Source: Natrarchaeobaculum aegyptiacum
Lineage (GTDB): Archaea > Halobacteriota > Halobacteria > Halobacteriales > Natrialbaceae
Assembly (NCBI RefSeq): GCF_002156705.1
Contig: NZ_CP019893.1
Span: forward strand, 434,001-498,000
Direction: 5' to 3'
DNA: 64,000 nt
A model generated the notes under the pieces. The model ran no database searches. It was given only the letters and a program-made list of their open reading frames with translations, and had not been told where the DNA came from. Positions 1 through 8,942 of the stretch are shown piece after piece (position 1 is the first letter of the stretch; each line of letters begins with the position of its first letter). The translations under genes were made by a program, and so were the position numbers.

Positions 1-108
1 GACACGTATACATACGTCAGTGTGAAACAAAAACGTACGGGAATTCCCGCTGTGACGGCGCGTATCCACGCCGTGAACGACGTGGTATTGCGCCTGCTCC
101 GGGTATAA
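1..108. repeat. Copy 1 of a ~108-bp dispersed repeat (possible IS left end)
   Basis: Bases 1-108 match 22179-22286 in the same orientation with only two differences (unit positions 7 and 95). Both copies stop matching right after gggtataa. Read on the minus strand, each copy starts with TTATACCCGG and contains a short inverted repeat (acggcg/cgccgt). At the second copy, this boundary lies at the far end of a tnpB-like remnant. I infer that the repeat is the left end of a tnpB-type element, and that a related element continues beyond the left edge of the window. The plus strand also carries a 28-codon GTG-initiated frame through the repeat, which I do not consider a gene. Confidence 0.75.
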
Positions 109-189
109 GAACGTCGAACGGTCGAAATTTACCGAAACCGTCGGATACGACTTCCATAACTATCGGGGAGAATCGATAACGCGACGAGT

Positions 190-396
190 ATGTCTCGATC
201 GAATCGAGGGACGATGACCATCGGCTGTCCCTCCTGCGGTGGCACCGTCTCGACGTCCCTCCCCTCCGGTCCCGGGATCGTCGATCCCGAGTCCGTCGGG
301 CCCGGGGGTGTGGAAGACCAGGAGATGAATCGCCTGCGCGGAACCGAAACGACCTGCCGAAACTGCGGCCACGAACTCGAGTGGTACTACTACTGA
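190..396 (+). CDS. Small CPxCG-type zinc-ribbon protein
   Basis: A 68-residue protein with two paired-cysteine knuckles, CPSCGG near residue 13 and CRNCGH near residue 56, so it should bind one zinc ion. Haloarchaea encode many such single-zinc-finger micro-proteins, most of unknown role; no specific function can be assigned. The C-terminus ends in an aromatic YYY tail. An in-frame ATG at 214 is preceded by a gaggga-like ribosome site and could be the true start, which would remove eight residues. The gene is convergent with the M24 peptidase, 27 bp downstream. Its promoter should lie in 109-189, just inside the repeat at the window edge. Confidence 0.7.
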   Translation: MSRSNRGTMTIGCPSCGGTVSTSLPSGPGIVDPESVGPGGVEDQEMNRLRGTETTCRNCGHELEWYYY

Positions 397-423
397 TCGT
401 CGATACTGGTTCCCGATCCTCGG

Positions 424-1584
424 TTATTCGCTTCCCGTCTCCCACCCGTGCGGTGAGTCGTTCAACCGCTCGACGCCGTCGGCGTCGTCTGTGACCACGA
501 CCAGATCCTCGATCCGGATGCCGAACTCCCCCTCGAGGTAGATCCCTGGTTCGACGCTGAAGACCATTCCGGGCTCGAGTTCCCGGTCGTTCCCGGCAAC
601 GATGTACGGCGGTTCGTGGACCTCGAGACCGACGCCGTGACCCGTCCGGTGGACGAACGCGTCGCCGTAGCTAGCCGCCTCGATCACCTCGCGGGCGGCC
701 TCGTCGATCGACCCTGCGGTTACACCGGGTTCGACGGCGTCGACCGCAGCGGCCTGGGCCTCCCGGACGACCTCGTGGACGCGCTCGTAGCCGGACGGCG
801 GGTCTCCGGCGACGATCGTACGCGTCTGGTCGCCCGGGTAGCGTCCGGTTCCGGCCGGGAGGTCCGCCTCGACGAACGCGCCGAAGTCGAGCACGATCGG
901 GTCGCCCGCCTCGATCACTCGGTCACCGCTGTGGTGGTGGGGTCTGGCCCCGTTCGGGCCGGACGCGACGATCGTCTCGAATGCCGGTTCGTCGCCGCCT
1001 TCGGCCGCGAGCAGCCGTTCGATCTCGCGTGCGAGGTCCGCCTCCGTCCAGCCGACGAGGTCCGTTCCACGGGACCGGATCTCCTGGCTCACCCGGTCTG
1101 CAACCCCGGCGGCCCGGCGAAGCGCCTCGAGTTCGACCGGGTCCTTCCGGAGGCGAATCGGCTCGAGTACCGTGCTGGCGAGGCCGAAGTCGGCGTCGGG
1201 GAGACAGCCGCGGAGATCCTGCGAGAACGTCTCCCAGAGACGATCGTCCAGCAGGACGGTCGCCGACGCGCCGGTAACCCCCGCACGCTCGAGAACGTGA
1301 TCGATCGTCTCTGCCGGATCGTCGCCGTCGTCCCAGCACTCGAGCGCGAGGTCGTCGATCGGGACGGCAGCCAGCTGGTCTTCGTACATCCGCGGGGCGA
1401 CGATCGTCGGTTCGCCCGTCTGCGGGACGAACAGGAGGAGGTGACGCTCCGACGGTAATTCGTCGAATCCGGTACAGTACGTCAGGTTCGGTCCCGGAAA
1501 GCAGACGGTGAGGTCGGCGTCGGCGCGTGCCATGTTGCGACGACAGGCCTCGATCCGTTCCGGGAACGGTGTGTCCGCGCTCAT
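424..1584 (-). CDS. M24 family Xaa-Pro aminopeptidase/dipeptidase
   Basis: A 386-residue cytosolic metallopeptidase with the usual two-domain plan: an N-terminal creatinase-like domain (about 1-150) and a C-terminal pita-bread domain (about 155-380). The five metal ligands of the family can be placed: D233 in VLDFGA, D252 in GDQTRT, H316 in HRTGHGVG, E345 in SVEPGIY and E359 in RIEDL. This predicts an active dinuclear enzyme that removes residues N-terminal to proline. Several haloarchaeal paralogues exist, so substrate preference (dipeptides or longer peptides) cannot be told. Its ATG is 214 bp from the divergent otsA start. Confidence 0.9.
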   Translation of the reverse strand: MSADTPFPERIEACRRNMARADADLTVCFPGPNLTYCTGFDELPSERHLLLFVPQTGEPTIVAPRMYEDQLAAVPIDDLALECWDDGDDPAETIDHVLERAGVTGASATVLLDDRLWETFSQDLRGCLPDADFGLASTVLEPIRLRKDPVELEALRRAAGVADRVSQEIRSRGTDLVGWTEADLAREIERLLAAEGGDEPAFETIVASGPNGARPHHHSGDRVIEAGDPIVLDFGAFVEADLPAGTGRYPGDQTRTIVAGDPPSGYERVHEVVREAQAAAVDAVEPGVTAGSIDEAAREVIEAASYGDAFVHRTGHGVGLEVHEPPYIVAGNDRELEPGMVFSVEPGIYLEGEFGIRIEDLVVVTDDADGVERLNDSPHGWETGSE

Positions 1585-1798
1585 AGATCCGTGGTCGCCG
1601 CCTCGGCCGAAGTAGGTTCTGGTGGCTCGACGTGAGCCTGCCTCACGTCGAACGCGAGACCGCTCACGGTGGCGGAAATACGGTTTAGGCCGGTGTTACA
1701 GCGGACGTCGTCGCCGTCCCGTCTGCCACTCGAGCCAAGACACCCATGCGGTTGCAGGCCGTGAAGCAACCCGTCGGGGGGCTGTGTTCTCGGGGCGA

Positions 1799-3658
1799 AT
1801 GGCACCATCCGAGGAGCGACCGGCGGGACAACACTCGAGTGTGGATTCGAGTGAGCGATCACGCGACCGAACGTCGGGACGGCGACGAAGCACGACCGAC
1901 GCTCGAGACCGAGACGGCGAGGACGGCGGCAGTTCGGCAGACGAGGCCGAAGTCAGCGAGGACGACGAGGACGGTAATCAATCGCCGAACGACAGCTACC
2001 CCGACTCGTTGATCGTCGTCTCGAACCGACAGCCCTACCGTCACGAGTACGAGGACGTCGAGGGCGGGTCTGGACCGGGTAACGGCGACGGTGACGACGG
2101 TAGTGACGGTACGTCGGCAGACGGCGGTGAGGTCCGCACCGACGGAGACGACCGGGAGATCACCGTCGACGAGCCCGCTGGCGGACTGACCGCCGGCCTC
2201 GACCCGGTTCTTCAGGAGGCGAGTGGGACCTGGATCGCCTGGGGCGACGGCGAAGCGGACTTCGCGGTCACCGACGACGACAACCGCGTCTCGGTTCCGC
2301 CCGACGACGAATCCTACACCCTCCGGCGGATCGACATCCCGGACGAGGCCGTCGAGGGCTACTACTACGGGTTCAGCAACCGGGTTCTCTGGCCGCTGTG
2401 TCACGAGTTTCCCGGACTCGTCGACACCCGGCCGGACGACCTCGAGTGGTATCGACGGGTGAACGAGCGCTTCGCCGACGCGATCGTCGACAGCGCGAGC
2501 GCGCAGTCGACTGTCTGGATACAGGACTATCACTTCGCACTCGCCCCGCGACTCGTCCAGGAGTCGACGCCGGAGTCGACGACCGTCGCCCAGTTCTGGC
2601 ACATTCCCTGGCCCGACCCGGAGACCTTCGAGGTGTGTCCGGCCCACACCGACCTGCTCGAGGGGGTACTCGGGAACGACCTCCTCGGGTTCCACGTCGA
2701 GCGCTACGGTCGGCAGTTCCTCGCGTGCGTCGACGAGTATCTCCCCGAGGCGTCGGTCGACCGCGCCCGCCTGCTCGTCGAGTACGAGGGCTCGACGACG
2801 CGCGTCGTCGCGACGCCGATGGGTGTCGACGCCGAGACGTACGATCGGTCGGCCAGATCGACCGACCCGACCGCCGTCCACTCGCTGTTCGACGACTGTA
2901 CCATCGACGACGACACCGTCCTCGGACTGGGCGTCGACCGCCTCGACTACTCGAAGGGGATTCCCGAGCGACTGGCCGGAATCGAGCGGTTCTTCGAGCG
3001 AAATCCAGCGTGGCGGGGCGCGTTCACGTTCGTCCAGAAGGCGACGCCCTCGAGAACCGACATTCCGGCCTACGACCGCTACGGCGAACTCGTCAGGGAA
3101 GACGTCGCCCGGATCAACGCCCGGTTCGCGACCGGCGACTGGCAGCCGATCGTCTACACCGAGGAGTACTTCTCTCAGGAGGAACTCAGCGCCCTCTACC
3201 GCCGGGCGGACGTGATGGTCGTCAGTTCGCTACTCGACGGGATGAACCTCGTCGCCCAGGAGTACGTGGCTGCAACCGTCGACGGCGACGGAACGCTCCT
3301 CCTGAGCGACCGTGCCGGTGCCCACGACCGGCTCGGCACTCAGGCGCTCACGATCGACCCGACCGACGCCGACGGGGTGGCAGAGCAGCTCGAGCGAGCC
3401 GTCTCGATGCCACGAGCGGAGCGAAAACGGCGAATGCACCGGCTCCGGACGAAGGTGTTCGACGCCGACCTCGAGCGGTGGATGAACGCACAGTTCGACT
3501 GGATCGCGCGCGTCCACGGCGACGGTGGCCTCGAGGGAGGTCGGGGACGCTACGGGGATTCGAACCCCGATTCGGACGCGTCGACGTCCGCCGAATCCGC
3601 CGATCGGAGCACCGGGGGTCCCGATCGTGACACGCACGAGCGCCCGCCGTCGGTGTGA
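1799..3658 (+). CDS. otsA: Trehalose-6-phosphate synthase (GT20)
   Basis: Transfers glucose from a nucleotide sugar to glucose-6-phosphate, the first step of trehalose synthesis. The 619-residue protein shows GT20 hallmarks: VVSNR (residues 73-77), AGGL (127-130), QDYHFAL (242-248), HIPWP (268-272), the donor-phosphate site GVDRLDYSKG (378-387) and LLDGMNLV (478-485). The ATG at 1799 is chosen because the upstream in-frame extension is arginine-rich and unlike the family. Two oddities are a low-complexity acidic N-terminus of about 70 residues and an acidic insert of roughly 35 residues between VVSNR and AGGL, both probably disordered. otsB follows 64 bp downstream, so the two are likely one transcript. 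Confidence 0.93.
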   Translation: MAPSEERPAGQHSSVDSSERSRDRTSGRRRSTTDARDRDGEDGGSSADEAEVSEDDEDGNQSPNDSYPDSLIVVSNRQPYRHEYEDVEGGSGPGNGDGDDGSDGTSADGGEVRTDGDDREITVDEPAGGLTAGLDPVLQEASGTWIAWGDGEADFAVTDDDNRVSVPPDDESYTLRRIDIPDEAVEGYYYGFSNRVLWPLCHEFPGLVDTRPDDLEWYRRVNERFADAIVDSASAQSTVWIQDYHFALAPRLVQESTPESTTVAQFWHIPWPDPETFEVCPAHTDLLEGVLGNDLLGFHVERYGRQFLACVDEYLPEASVDRARLLVEYEGSTTRVVATPMGVDAETYDRSARSTDPTAVHSLFDDCTIDDDTVLGLGVDRLDYSKGIPERLAGIERFFERNPAWRGAFTFVQKATPSRTDIPAYDRYGELVREDVARINARFATGDWQPIVYTEEYFSQEELSALYRRADVMVVSSLLDGMNLVAQEYVAATVDGDGTLLLSDRAGAHDRLGTQALTIDPTDADGVAEQLERAVSMPRAERKRRMHRLRTKVFDADLERWMNAQFDWIARVHGDGGLEGGRGRYGDSNPDSDASTSAESADRSTGGPDRDTHERPPSV

Positions 3659-3722
3659 GCCCGAAGACGCTGATGATCACGAAACCGTGTCCGAACCCGA
3701 CCCAGGACCCGAACGCACGTCC

Positions 3723-4634
3723 ATGCCTGTAACAGCGACCGACGACATCCCCGACGACGACGCGTTCACACCGCCACTCGAGGAGCGCCGAGACGCACTC
3801 AGAGGGCGAATCGCCGAGGCGCGCCACCTGCTCGTCTGTCTCGACTTCGACGGGACGCTGGCCCCCATCGTCGAAGAGCCCGACGAGGCAATGCCGCTTC
3901 CGGAGGCCGAGACGGCCGTCGAAGCTCTCACAGACGCCGTAGACGTCACGACGGCGGTCGTCAGTGGCCGCGCGCTCGCAGACGTCCGCGAACGGATCGA
4001 CGGACCGCGGTTGTACGCCGGGAATCACGGGCTCGAGCTCGCACGAGACGGTCCCGACGACCGTGAGGGACCGACGAGCCACGGTTGCCACGGGGGAGCC
4101 AACGGGCGTGAAGCGACCGACGAGCCGGTCGCCGTCCACCCGATCGCTCGGAAACGCGCACGACAGGTCGATGCGGTCTGTACGGCCCTCGAGTCGGCAA
4201 CGGCGCAGATCCCGAACGTCGGGATCGAGAACAAACGGCTCACCGCTACCGTCCACGTCAGGACCGTACCGCCCGCCTTCCACGGATTTGTCCGTGAAAC
4301 CACCCACCGGCTGGTCGACCGGTTCGCCGGCGACGCGCTCGAGGTCTCGACCGGCAAACAGATCCTCGAGATCGGGCCGGCGATCCCGTGGGGGAAAGGG
4401 AACGCGGTCAGGTTGCTCGCTGCCGACAGTCCACCCGGGACGGTGACCATTTACGTCGGCGACGACGTGACAGACGAGTCGGCCTTCCGGGCGATCCACC
4501 CCGACGGGATCGGCGTCTACGTGGGTGAAGACGGCGACACCGCCGCCTCGTGCCGGGTTCCCGACCCCGAAGCTGTCGCCCGATTCCTGCGCTGGCTCGA
4601 GGCCATCGCCGTGCTGGATCGACACCCGACCTGA
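3723..4634 (+). CDS. otsB: Trehalose-6-phosphate phosphatase (HAD superfamily)
   Basis: Dephosphorylates trehalose-6-phosphate to trehalose, a compatible solute. The 303-residue protein carries HAD motif I LDFDGTLAP around residue 40 with both aspartates, motif II VSGR, the GNHG segment and motif IV VGDDVTDESAF, in the order expected for OtsB. The ATG at 3723 gives a normal family length; the frame is open further upstream into the end of otsA but that extension looks like non-coding shadow. The adjacent otsA makes the pathway assignment firm. A short family-variable stretch (about residues 107-135) is rich in Gly, Asp and Arg. Confidence 0.93.
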   Translation: MPVTATDDIPDDDAFTPPLEERRDALRGRIAEARHLLVCLDFDGTLAPIVEEPDEAMPLPEAETAVEALTDAVDVTTAVVSGRALADVRERIDGPRLYAGNHGLELARDGPDDREGPTSHGCHGGANGREATDEPVAVHPIARKRARQVDAVCTALESATAQIPNVGIENKRLTATVHVRTVPPAFHGFVRETTHRLVDRFAGDALEVSTGKQILEIGPAIPWGKGNAVRLLAADSPPGTVTIYVGDDVTDESAFRAIHPDGIGVYVGEDGDTAASCRVPDPEAVARFLRWLEAIAVLDRHPT

Positions 4635-4773
4635 CCGACGGCGACCCACCGGGGGTAGCCACGGCCTAGAACGCGTCGTCGGTTCCAGCAGGGTACGTTC
4701 ACGGTCGAATTATTGGCAAATATCTCTACCTGATACAGCGACCGTCGGCCCGAAAGTATTAGTTACCAGTGGA

Positions 4774-4783
4774 AATATACCCT
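4774..4783 (+). promoter_or_regulatory. TATA-like box for the winged-helix gene
   Basis: gaaatatacc lies about 25 nt before the GTG start at 4804. This spacing is what a leaderless haloarchaeal transcript needs, and it supports the GTG start. Confidence 0.5.
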
Positions 4784-4803
4784 CATCACGAGAGTGACCA
4801 CGA

Positions 4804-5160
4804 GTGAAACTCCGCCAACCAACTGACTTCCTCATCCTGGAAGCCCTAGAGGACAAAGGACGCAACGTCGCGACGAACCTCGCGGCCCACACCGGCAAGA
4901 GCCGCAAGAATATCAACACCCGTCTCCCCGTTCTCGAAGACTACGGCCTCGTTCGCAAAATCGGCCCCGCCGAACGCTCGGGACTCTACGAGATCACCCC
5001 CCTCGGCAAGGCTGCACTGGTCTATCAGGACCAGTACGACGAGGCCGACGACTTCGAAGCGCTCATCGAGGGGCCGACCGCTGGCGGTGCCGACGACGCT
5101 GCCAATGCACAGGCCAGTTTCGCTCGCGGAGACGACGAATCGGACGACTCGAACGAGTAA
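4804..5160 (+). CDS. Winged-helix DNA-binding protein, PhiH1-repressor-like
   Basis: A 118-residue protein that begins with GTG. Residues 1-75 form a winged helix: the helix-turn-helix spans about 20-45 (ATNLAAHTGKSRKNINTRLPVL) and a wing follows around RSGLYEITPLGKAAL. The C-terminal 40 residues are acidic and probably disordered. It resembles the small phage-PhiH1-repressor-like regulators that are abundant in haloarchaea. The regulated genes are unknown; it stands alone between otsB and a small unknown gene pair. The TATA-like box at 4774-4783 fits a leaderless message. Confidence 0.8.
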   Translation: MKLRQPTDFLILEALEDKGRNVATNLAAHTGKSRKNINTRLPVLEDYGLVRKIGPAERSGLYEITPLGKAALVYQDQYDEADDFEALIEGPTAGGADDAANAQASFARGDDESDDSNE

Positions 5161-5285
5161 GCCTCCCCGGCCGCCGGTCTCGTCTCGCTTTCTGTTCTGA
5201 ATTACCGGGTCTCAGGAACCCGTTCGTTCCCGACGCACTGACTCTCACGACCGCTTAACTATTGGGTATGTGAACCCGAGCGCCG

Positions 5286-5465
5286 ATGGCCGATCACGTC
5301 GACCGAACGATCATGGACACGTCGACGGATCGAGTGGTGCAGACGTTCTGCAGATCGGTGCCGGACGAGAACCCTTCCGAGACGGCGACGTGGGTGGCGT
5401 GGGACCACCGTGACGTGGCCGCTGGCTCGAGCGGAGGTGAGTGCGGTGACTGCCGACGAGGCTAA
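5286..5465 (+). CDS. Hypothetical 59-residue protein
   Basis: A short ATG-initiated frame of 59 codons with the high third-position G+C of its neighbours. A TATA-like ttaactatt lies about 30 nt upstream. The product starts MADHVDRTIMDTS and ends with a CGDC pair of cysteines. I do not recognise a family. Its last 20 nt overlap the start of the next gene, which is typical of coupled translation and supports it being real. It is short enough that it could still be spurious. Confidence 0.45.
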   Translation: MADHVDRTIMDTSTDRVVQTFCRSVPDENPSETATWVAWDHRDVAAGSSGGECGDCRRG

Positions 5466-5853
5466 CGACGCCGGCGACTCCACCGAAGCGGGGGAGGCGA
5501 CAGACGGTGCAGACGTCAGCAATCGTCCGTCCCGGGAACCCAAGATCGATTCCGGCGGTGACGTCTCCAGCACCGCCCGTGGCGCACACACTACTGCCGT
5601 CGGGGCGCTCTACGCCAGTTCCGACGGCACCCACTACACCGACTGGCAACTCGAGCGGCGACTCGACCGCGGGACCTGGCGGCACTGTCTCAGTCAGCAG
5701 CGCCCGGAGCGACACCTGTTCGAGGACGCCGCTGGCCGGCTGGTGTTGGTCGAACGGATCGCCCTCGACGGCGCGCCGCCGTGGCTCGAGATCCGGGTCG
5801 ACGACGAGCGCGCGTGGGCCGTCGATACACGGCCCCGCCGGCCACGGGAGTGA
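5446..5853 (+). CDS. Hypothetical protein
   Basis: A 135-residue protein with an acidic, low-complexity N-terminal half (about 1-60) and a compact C-terminal half with alternating hydrophobic residues (LYASSDGTHYTDW, then LVLVERIALDG and WLEIRVDD). I do not recognise a domain. The GTG at 5446 is chosen because a strong ribosome site, ggaggtga (5433-5440), ends five bases before it. The gene overlaps the preceding small frame by 20 nt, suggesting a two-gene unit, and is convergent with the Bat-like regulator 44 bp away. Confidence 0.6.
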   Translation: MTADEANDAGDSTEAGEATDGADVSNRPSREPKIDSGGDVSSTARGAHTTAVGALYASSDGTHYTDWQLERRLDRGTWRHCLSQQRPERHLFEDAAGRLVLVERIALDGAPPWLEIRVDDERAWAVDTRPRRPRE

Positions 5854-5897
5854 GACTCGAATCAGGGTAGCGAGCCCCATCTGGGCGTCTACAGCGA

Positions 5898-7880
5898 CTA
5901 CCGGTACGTCCCACCGCCGTCCTCGAAGAACTCACCGAGGATCGTCTTCAGTCCTTTCCGCAGGTGCTGGTGCATCGTCGGAGCAGAGACGTCCATCGCT
6001 TCGGCGATCTCTTCGCCAGTGCTCTGGCGGGGCCACTCGAAGTAGCCGCCGTAGTAGGCAAGCCGGATCGTCGTGAGCTGTCGATCGGTGAGTTCGTCGA
6101 GGATGCGTTTGCGCCGTTCGGCGGCCGTCTGCACCGCCCGGTCGACCGTCCGTCTGGCGACGAGTTCCGTGTTTTCGTAGATGCTCCCGAGGGCGTCTGC
6201 GATCTCACGGACGTCCGCGTCGGGTGAGACCTCCACGAGGCAGGTCCCAACGCCGCCCTCGACGGAGACGTCCCGAATCGTCACGCCGTGATTCGAGAGC
6301 GTCCTGACCCCCGAGCGCTCGAGGCGCATCTCGATCGTACACTGGTCGCCGCCGTCGTGGATCAGTCGACACGTCTCGACCGACTCGTGATCGGCCGCCT
6401 CCTCGAGAACCGTCGTTCCGTCCAGTCCTTCGACGGTGACGTACTGGAAGGTCTGGCCGCTGGTCGTCGTTCCCGTCCACTCGAGTGAACACGTACAGTC
6501 GTACCGTTCCGTGAGATCGAACGAGAAGGTGTCGCCGCCGTCGATCCGGAACTCCAGTTCGACGATGGAATCTGAAAATAGCAACTGGCGATTCCTGATC
6601 GACATGATGGTAAAGCCGATGATCTCGCCGAACAGGGCGAAGGCCTCCTCTTCGTTGTCGGAAAACGCGTCCTCGCGTCCCGACAGCACCGTGAGAACTC
6701 CGTAGGTCGTATCCTCGTGTTTGATGGGAACGGAGATCACCGCCCCGACGTCGTCCTCGCGGGCAGCCGACTGGAGGGGATCCGGAAGCGGTTCGGTCTC
6801 GAGGACGTGCGTGACCGTCTCGACGTCCGCAGACTGGGCGGCCCATCGGGTGGGACACTCACCGTCGAGCCCCATCTCGCGGATCCGCCCGAGGTAGGTC
6901 GTCGCCTCGCCCTCGCCGGTCCGGTAGACGAGTTCGCCGTCCGGGCCGAGTTCGGCGATACAGGAGCCACAGTAGAGCTCAGAGTCGACGAGCTGAGCAC
7001 AGACGTCGCGTTCGATTGCGTTCTGGCCGGGCATCTCGACGAGGGTCTCGATCACCTGCTGGCCGACCGCGTTGATCCGATTCAGCGTCTCGAGTTCGGT
7101 CTGGCGCGAGCGCAACTCGCGTTCGCGCCTGACGCGCTCGGTGATGTCGCGGGCCAGCCAGACGACGGCGCGCCGGCCGTCGATTCGCTCGGCCGTCGGC
7201 ACGACGCGCGCCTCGAACTGGCGAGTTCCCCCGGTCGTCTCCGCCGCGTACTCGATCGACTGCACCTCGCCAGTCTCGATCGCTCGCTCGAGACACGCCC
7301 GGAGTCGGTCGGCCACGTCCTGCGGAAAGGCCTCGGTCAGTCGACTCCCGATCAGTTCGTCGGCACTGACGGTGTAGAGGTCGGCTGACTCGGGTCTGAC
7401 TTTCGCCTCGAGATAGGTGCCATCTTCGTCGACGACGAACGCTTCGTCCGGCAGTTCGTTCGCGATAATCCGGTGGTAGGAGGGGGCCTCATCGTCGTCA
7501 CCGTCTTGCTCGGCCGTCGGGTCGACTCCGGTGGCGACGGCGTCACTAACTCGTTCGACGGCGTCCTCGCACTCGAGCGGGGCGTATTCGGTTGCACCAC
7601 CGCGGAGGGCTGCCGCAGCGACGGCTTCCGATCCCGTCGGTGGTGCGACGACCGTCACCTGAGTGCCGGACTCGTGGATCCGTTCGAGACAATCTCGGAC
7701 CCGCTCCGGGTGCTCGAGTTCGATCACGACAGCCGTCGGATCACAACGGGCGAGTGCCGACTCGAGTTCGGCGACGGCCGTCTCGGCGACCGACCAGTCC
7801 GACTCCTCGATCTGGGGCCGAAGATGGCTCTTCTCGCCCGTCTCGATGATCAACAGGTCCGTCGGGGTGTCACCTTCCAT
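5898..7880 (-). CDS. Bacterio-opsin-activator-like regulator (receiver-like, PAS, GAF, HTH-10)
   Basis: A 660-residue multidomain regulator. In order it has a receiver-like domain (about 1-120) without a clear phospho-acceptor aspartate, a PAS domain (about 140-255), a GAF domain (about 275-430), the bacterioopsin-activator domain (about 435-590) and an HTH-10 DNA-binding domain (about 595-655, LTDRQL through MHQHLRKGLK). This architecture is that of the Bat family of haloarchaeal transcription regulators, which couple redox, light or ligand sensing to gene control. The target here is unknown; no opsin gene is present in the window. Cysteines at 300-312 and 461-464 are possible redox sites, but this is inference. 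Confidence 0.88.
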   Translation of the reverse strand: MEGDTPTDLLIIETGEKSHLRPQIEESDWSVAETAVAELESALARCDPTAVVIELEHPERVRDCLERIHESGTQVTVVAPPTGSEAVAAAALRGGATEYAPLECEDAVERVSDAVATGVDPTAEQDGDDDEAPSYHRIIANELPDEAFVVDEDGTYLEAKVRPESADLYTVSADELIGSRLTEAFPQDVADRLRACLERAIETGEVQSIEYAAETTGGTRQFEARVVPTAERIDGRRAVVWLARDITERVRRERELRSRQTELETLNRINAVGQQVIETLVEMPGQNAIERDVCAQLVDSELYCGSCIAELGPDGELVYRTGEGEATTYLGRIREMGLDGECPTRWAAQSADVETVTHVLETEPLPDPLQSAAREDDVGAVISVPIKHEDTTYGVLTVLSGREDAFSDNEEEAFALFGEIIGFTIMSIRNRQLLFSDSIVELEFRIDGGDTFSFDLTERYDCTCSLEWTGTTTSGQTFQYVTVEGLDGTTVLEEAADHESVETCRLIHDGGDQCTIEMRLERSGVRTLSNHGVTIRDVSVEGGVGTCLVEVSPDADVREIADALGSIYENTELVARRTVDRAVQTAAERRKRILDELTDRQLTTIRLAYYGGYFEWPRQSTGEEIAEAMDVSAPTMHQHLRKGLKTILGEFFEDGGGTYR

Positions 7881-8123
7881 GCGTCTCGAAAGCGCCGGAA
7901 TACAGTCGCTGGCTGCGTCGGCGTCGTAATCAATCGACTACGCTCCGAAATAAAAGTATAGTGGTTCGTCGACACGACTACCGGCCAGCCAGTCACGAAC
8001 GAACCCGGTCGTTCTGGGTCGGCAGGACGGCAGTTACCGCTGGCGTAGTTTTGAGTCCGATCGCACACCGCAGTGCGATCGTACGAGAATGACTGTCTGT
8101 GACCGGTACAGGGTTCGTTTCGG

Positions 8124-8375
8124 TTAGATTTCGCCCTGATCTTTAAGGTCTTCGACGACGTCGTCGACGAACGACTCGACGTCGTCGTACGGGAAGTCGC
8201 CGCCGGAGGTCTTGGTGTTCAGTTCCATCGCGGTCATCGAGAAGTCACCCGACTCGAACTTCGTTCCGGGACCGTCGGGCAGTGCCGGAACCAGGTCCAT
8301 CGGACTGGAAATCGGATAGTCGGCTCCCTCGAACGCCTCGATCATCTGCTCTCGGATCTCGTCTTCGTCTGCCAT
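8124..8375 (-). CDS. MTH865-like family protein
   Basis: An 83-residue acidic protein with the features of the archaeal MTH865-like family: an N-terminal helix (REQMIEAFEGADYPI), a central PDGPGTKFESGDFSMTA segment and a C-terminal helix. No biochemical role is known for the family. The ATG at 8375 is preferred over an upstream in-frame ATG at 8438 because it follows a TATA-like tttaatattt by about 30 nt on the minus strand. It is divergent from the ribbon-helix-helix gene. Confidence 0.75.
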   Translation of the reverse strand: MADEDEIREQMIEAFEGADYPISSPMDLVPALPDGPGTKFESGDFSMTAMELNTKTSGGDFPYDDVESFVDDVVEDLKDQGEI

Positions 8376-8507
8376 AGCGTCCCACGCTTCGTTCTGGTAA
8401 ATATTAAATTTGTGGGTAGTTGATGCCCGAGTCCGCACAGCCCGTGGACCGTCAGGACGCGTGGGTTCCCGAAACAGTGATTACTGAAGAGTGAAATATC
8501 ACTCGGT
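8376..8507. promoter_or_regulatory. Divergent promoter region, MTH865-like / RHH regulator
   Basis: This AT-rich 132-bp spacer between two divergent starts contains aaatattaaat near 8399-8409, which serves the minus-strand gene, and gaaatatcac near 8491-8500, close to the plus-strand gene. The inverted pair agtga/tcact around 8490-8503 could be an autoregulatory site for the RHH protein. Confidence 0.4.
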
Positions 8508-8897
8508 ATGGCTAAAGATACCGTCAGATATCCGGACGAGGTCGTCGAGGAGATCGACGCCCTCGTCCAAGACGGTATGTTCGAGAGCAAATCCGAGTTC
8601 TACCGGTTTTCCGCGGAGTACGTCCTCACGCTCGTCAATCCCGATCACGACGTCAAGACATTCAACTTCGACGAGATCAAGAGTGAACTCGACATCTCAC
8701 GTGCAGATCACGCCAAGGCCCTGGGAACCGACGGTGGAACCTTCTTCCTCGACGCGGTCATCACCGTCCGGAAACACGGCCTCCGGGGCAACTACGAGGC
8801 CGCAGAACGGTTCATCGACACCCACTACGACTCAACCGACCAGGAGTGTATCATCCTCGAGGAACTGCTCGGTACCTACCGGAACAACTCGAGTTGA
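8508..8897 (+). CDS. Ribbon-helix-helix (CopG-type) transcription regulator
   Basis: A 129-residue protein with an N-terminal RHH fold: the beta strand DTVRYPDE (residues 4-11), helix 1 VVEEIDALVQDG and helix 2 SKSEFYRFSAEYVL (27-40). It therefore should bind DNA as a dimer. The C-terminal ~80 residues (about 50-129) are an extra domain not present in minimal RHH proteins. It resembles the longer haloarchaeal RHH regulators of the CdrL kind, but there is no ftsZ2/cdrS neighbour here, so I do not assign that name. Regulation of itself or the divergent gene is plausible. Confidence 0.75.
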   Translation: MAKDTVRYPDEVVEEIDALVQDGMFESKSEFYRFSAEYVLTLVNPDHDVKTFNFDEIKSELDISRADHAKALGTDGGTFFLDAVITVRKHGLRGNYEAAERFIDTHYDSTDQECIILEELLGTYRNNSS

Positions 8898-8942
8898 CGG
8901 CCTGACTCACTTTCTCGCGGACCGGCACAGTCCAGTCGAACG

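Noticed and set aside
3348-4649. Long minus-strand frame opposite otsB
   Set aside because: High-GC shadow; the plus strand has clear OtsB motifs.
8508-8897. CdrL/CdrS cell-division regulator assignment for the RHH protein
   Set aside because: Those genes are linked to ftsZ2 in known haloarchaea, and no ftsZ2 or cdrS-like gene is nearby.
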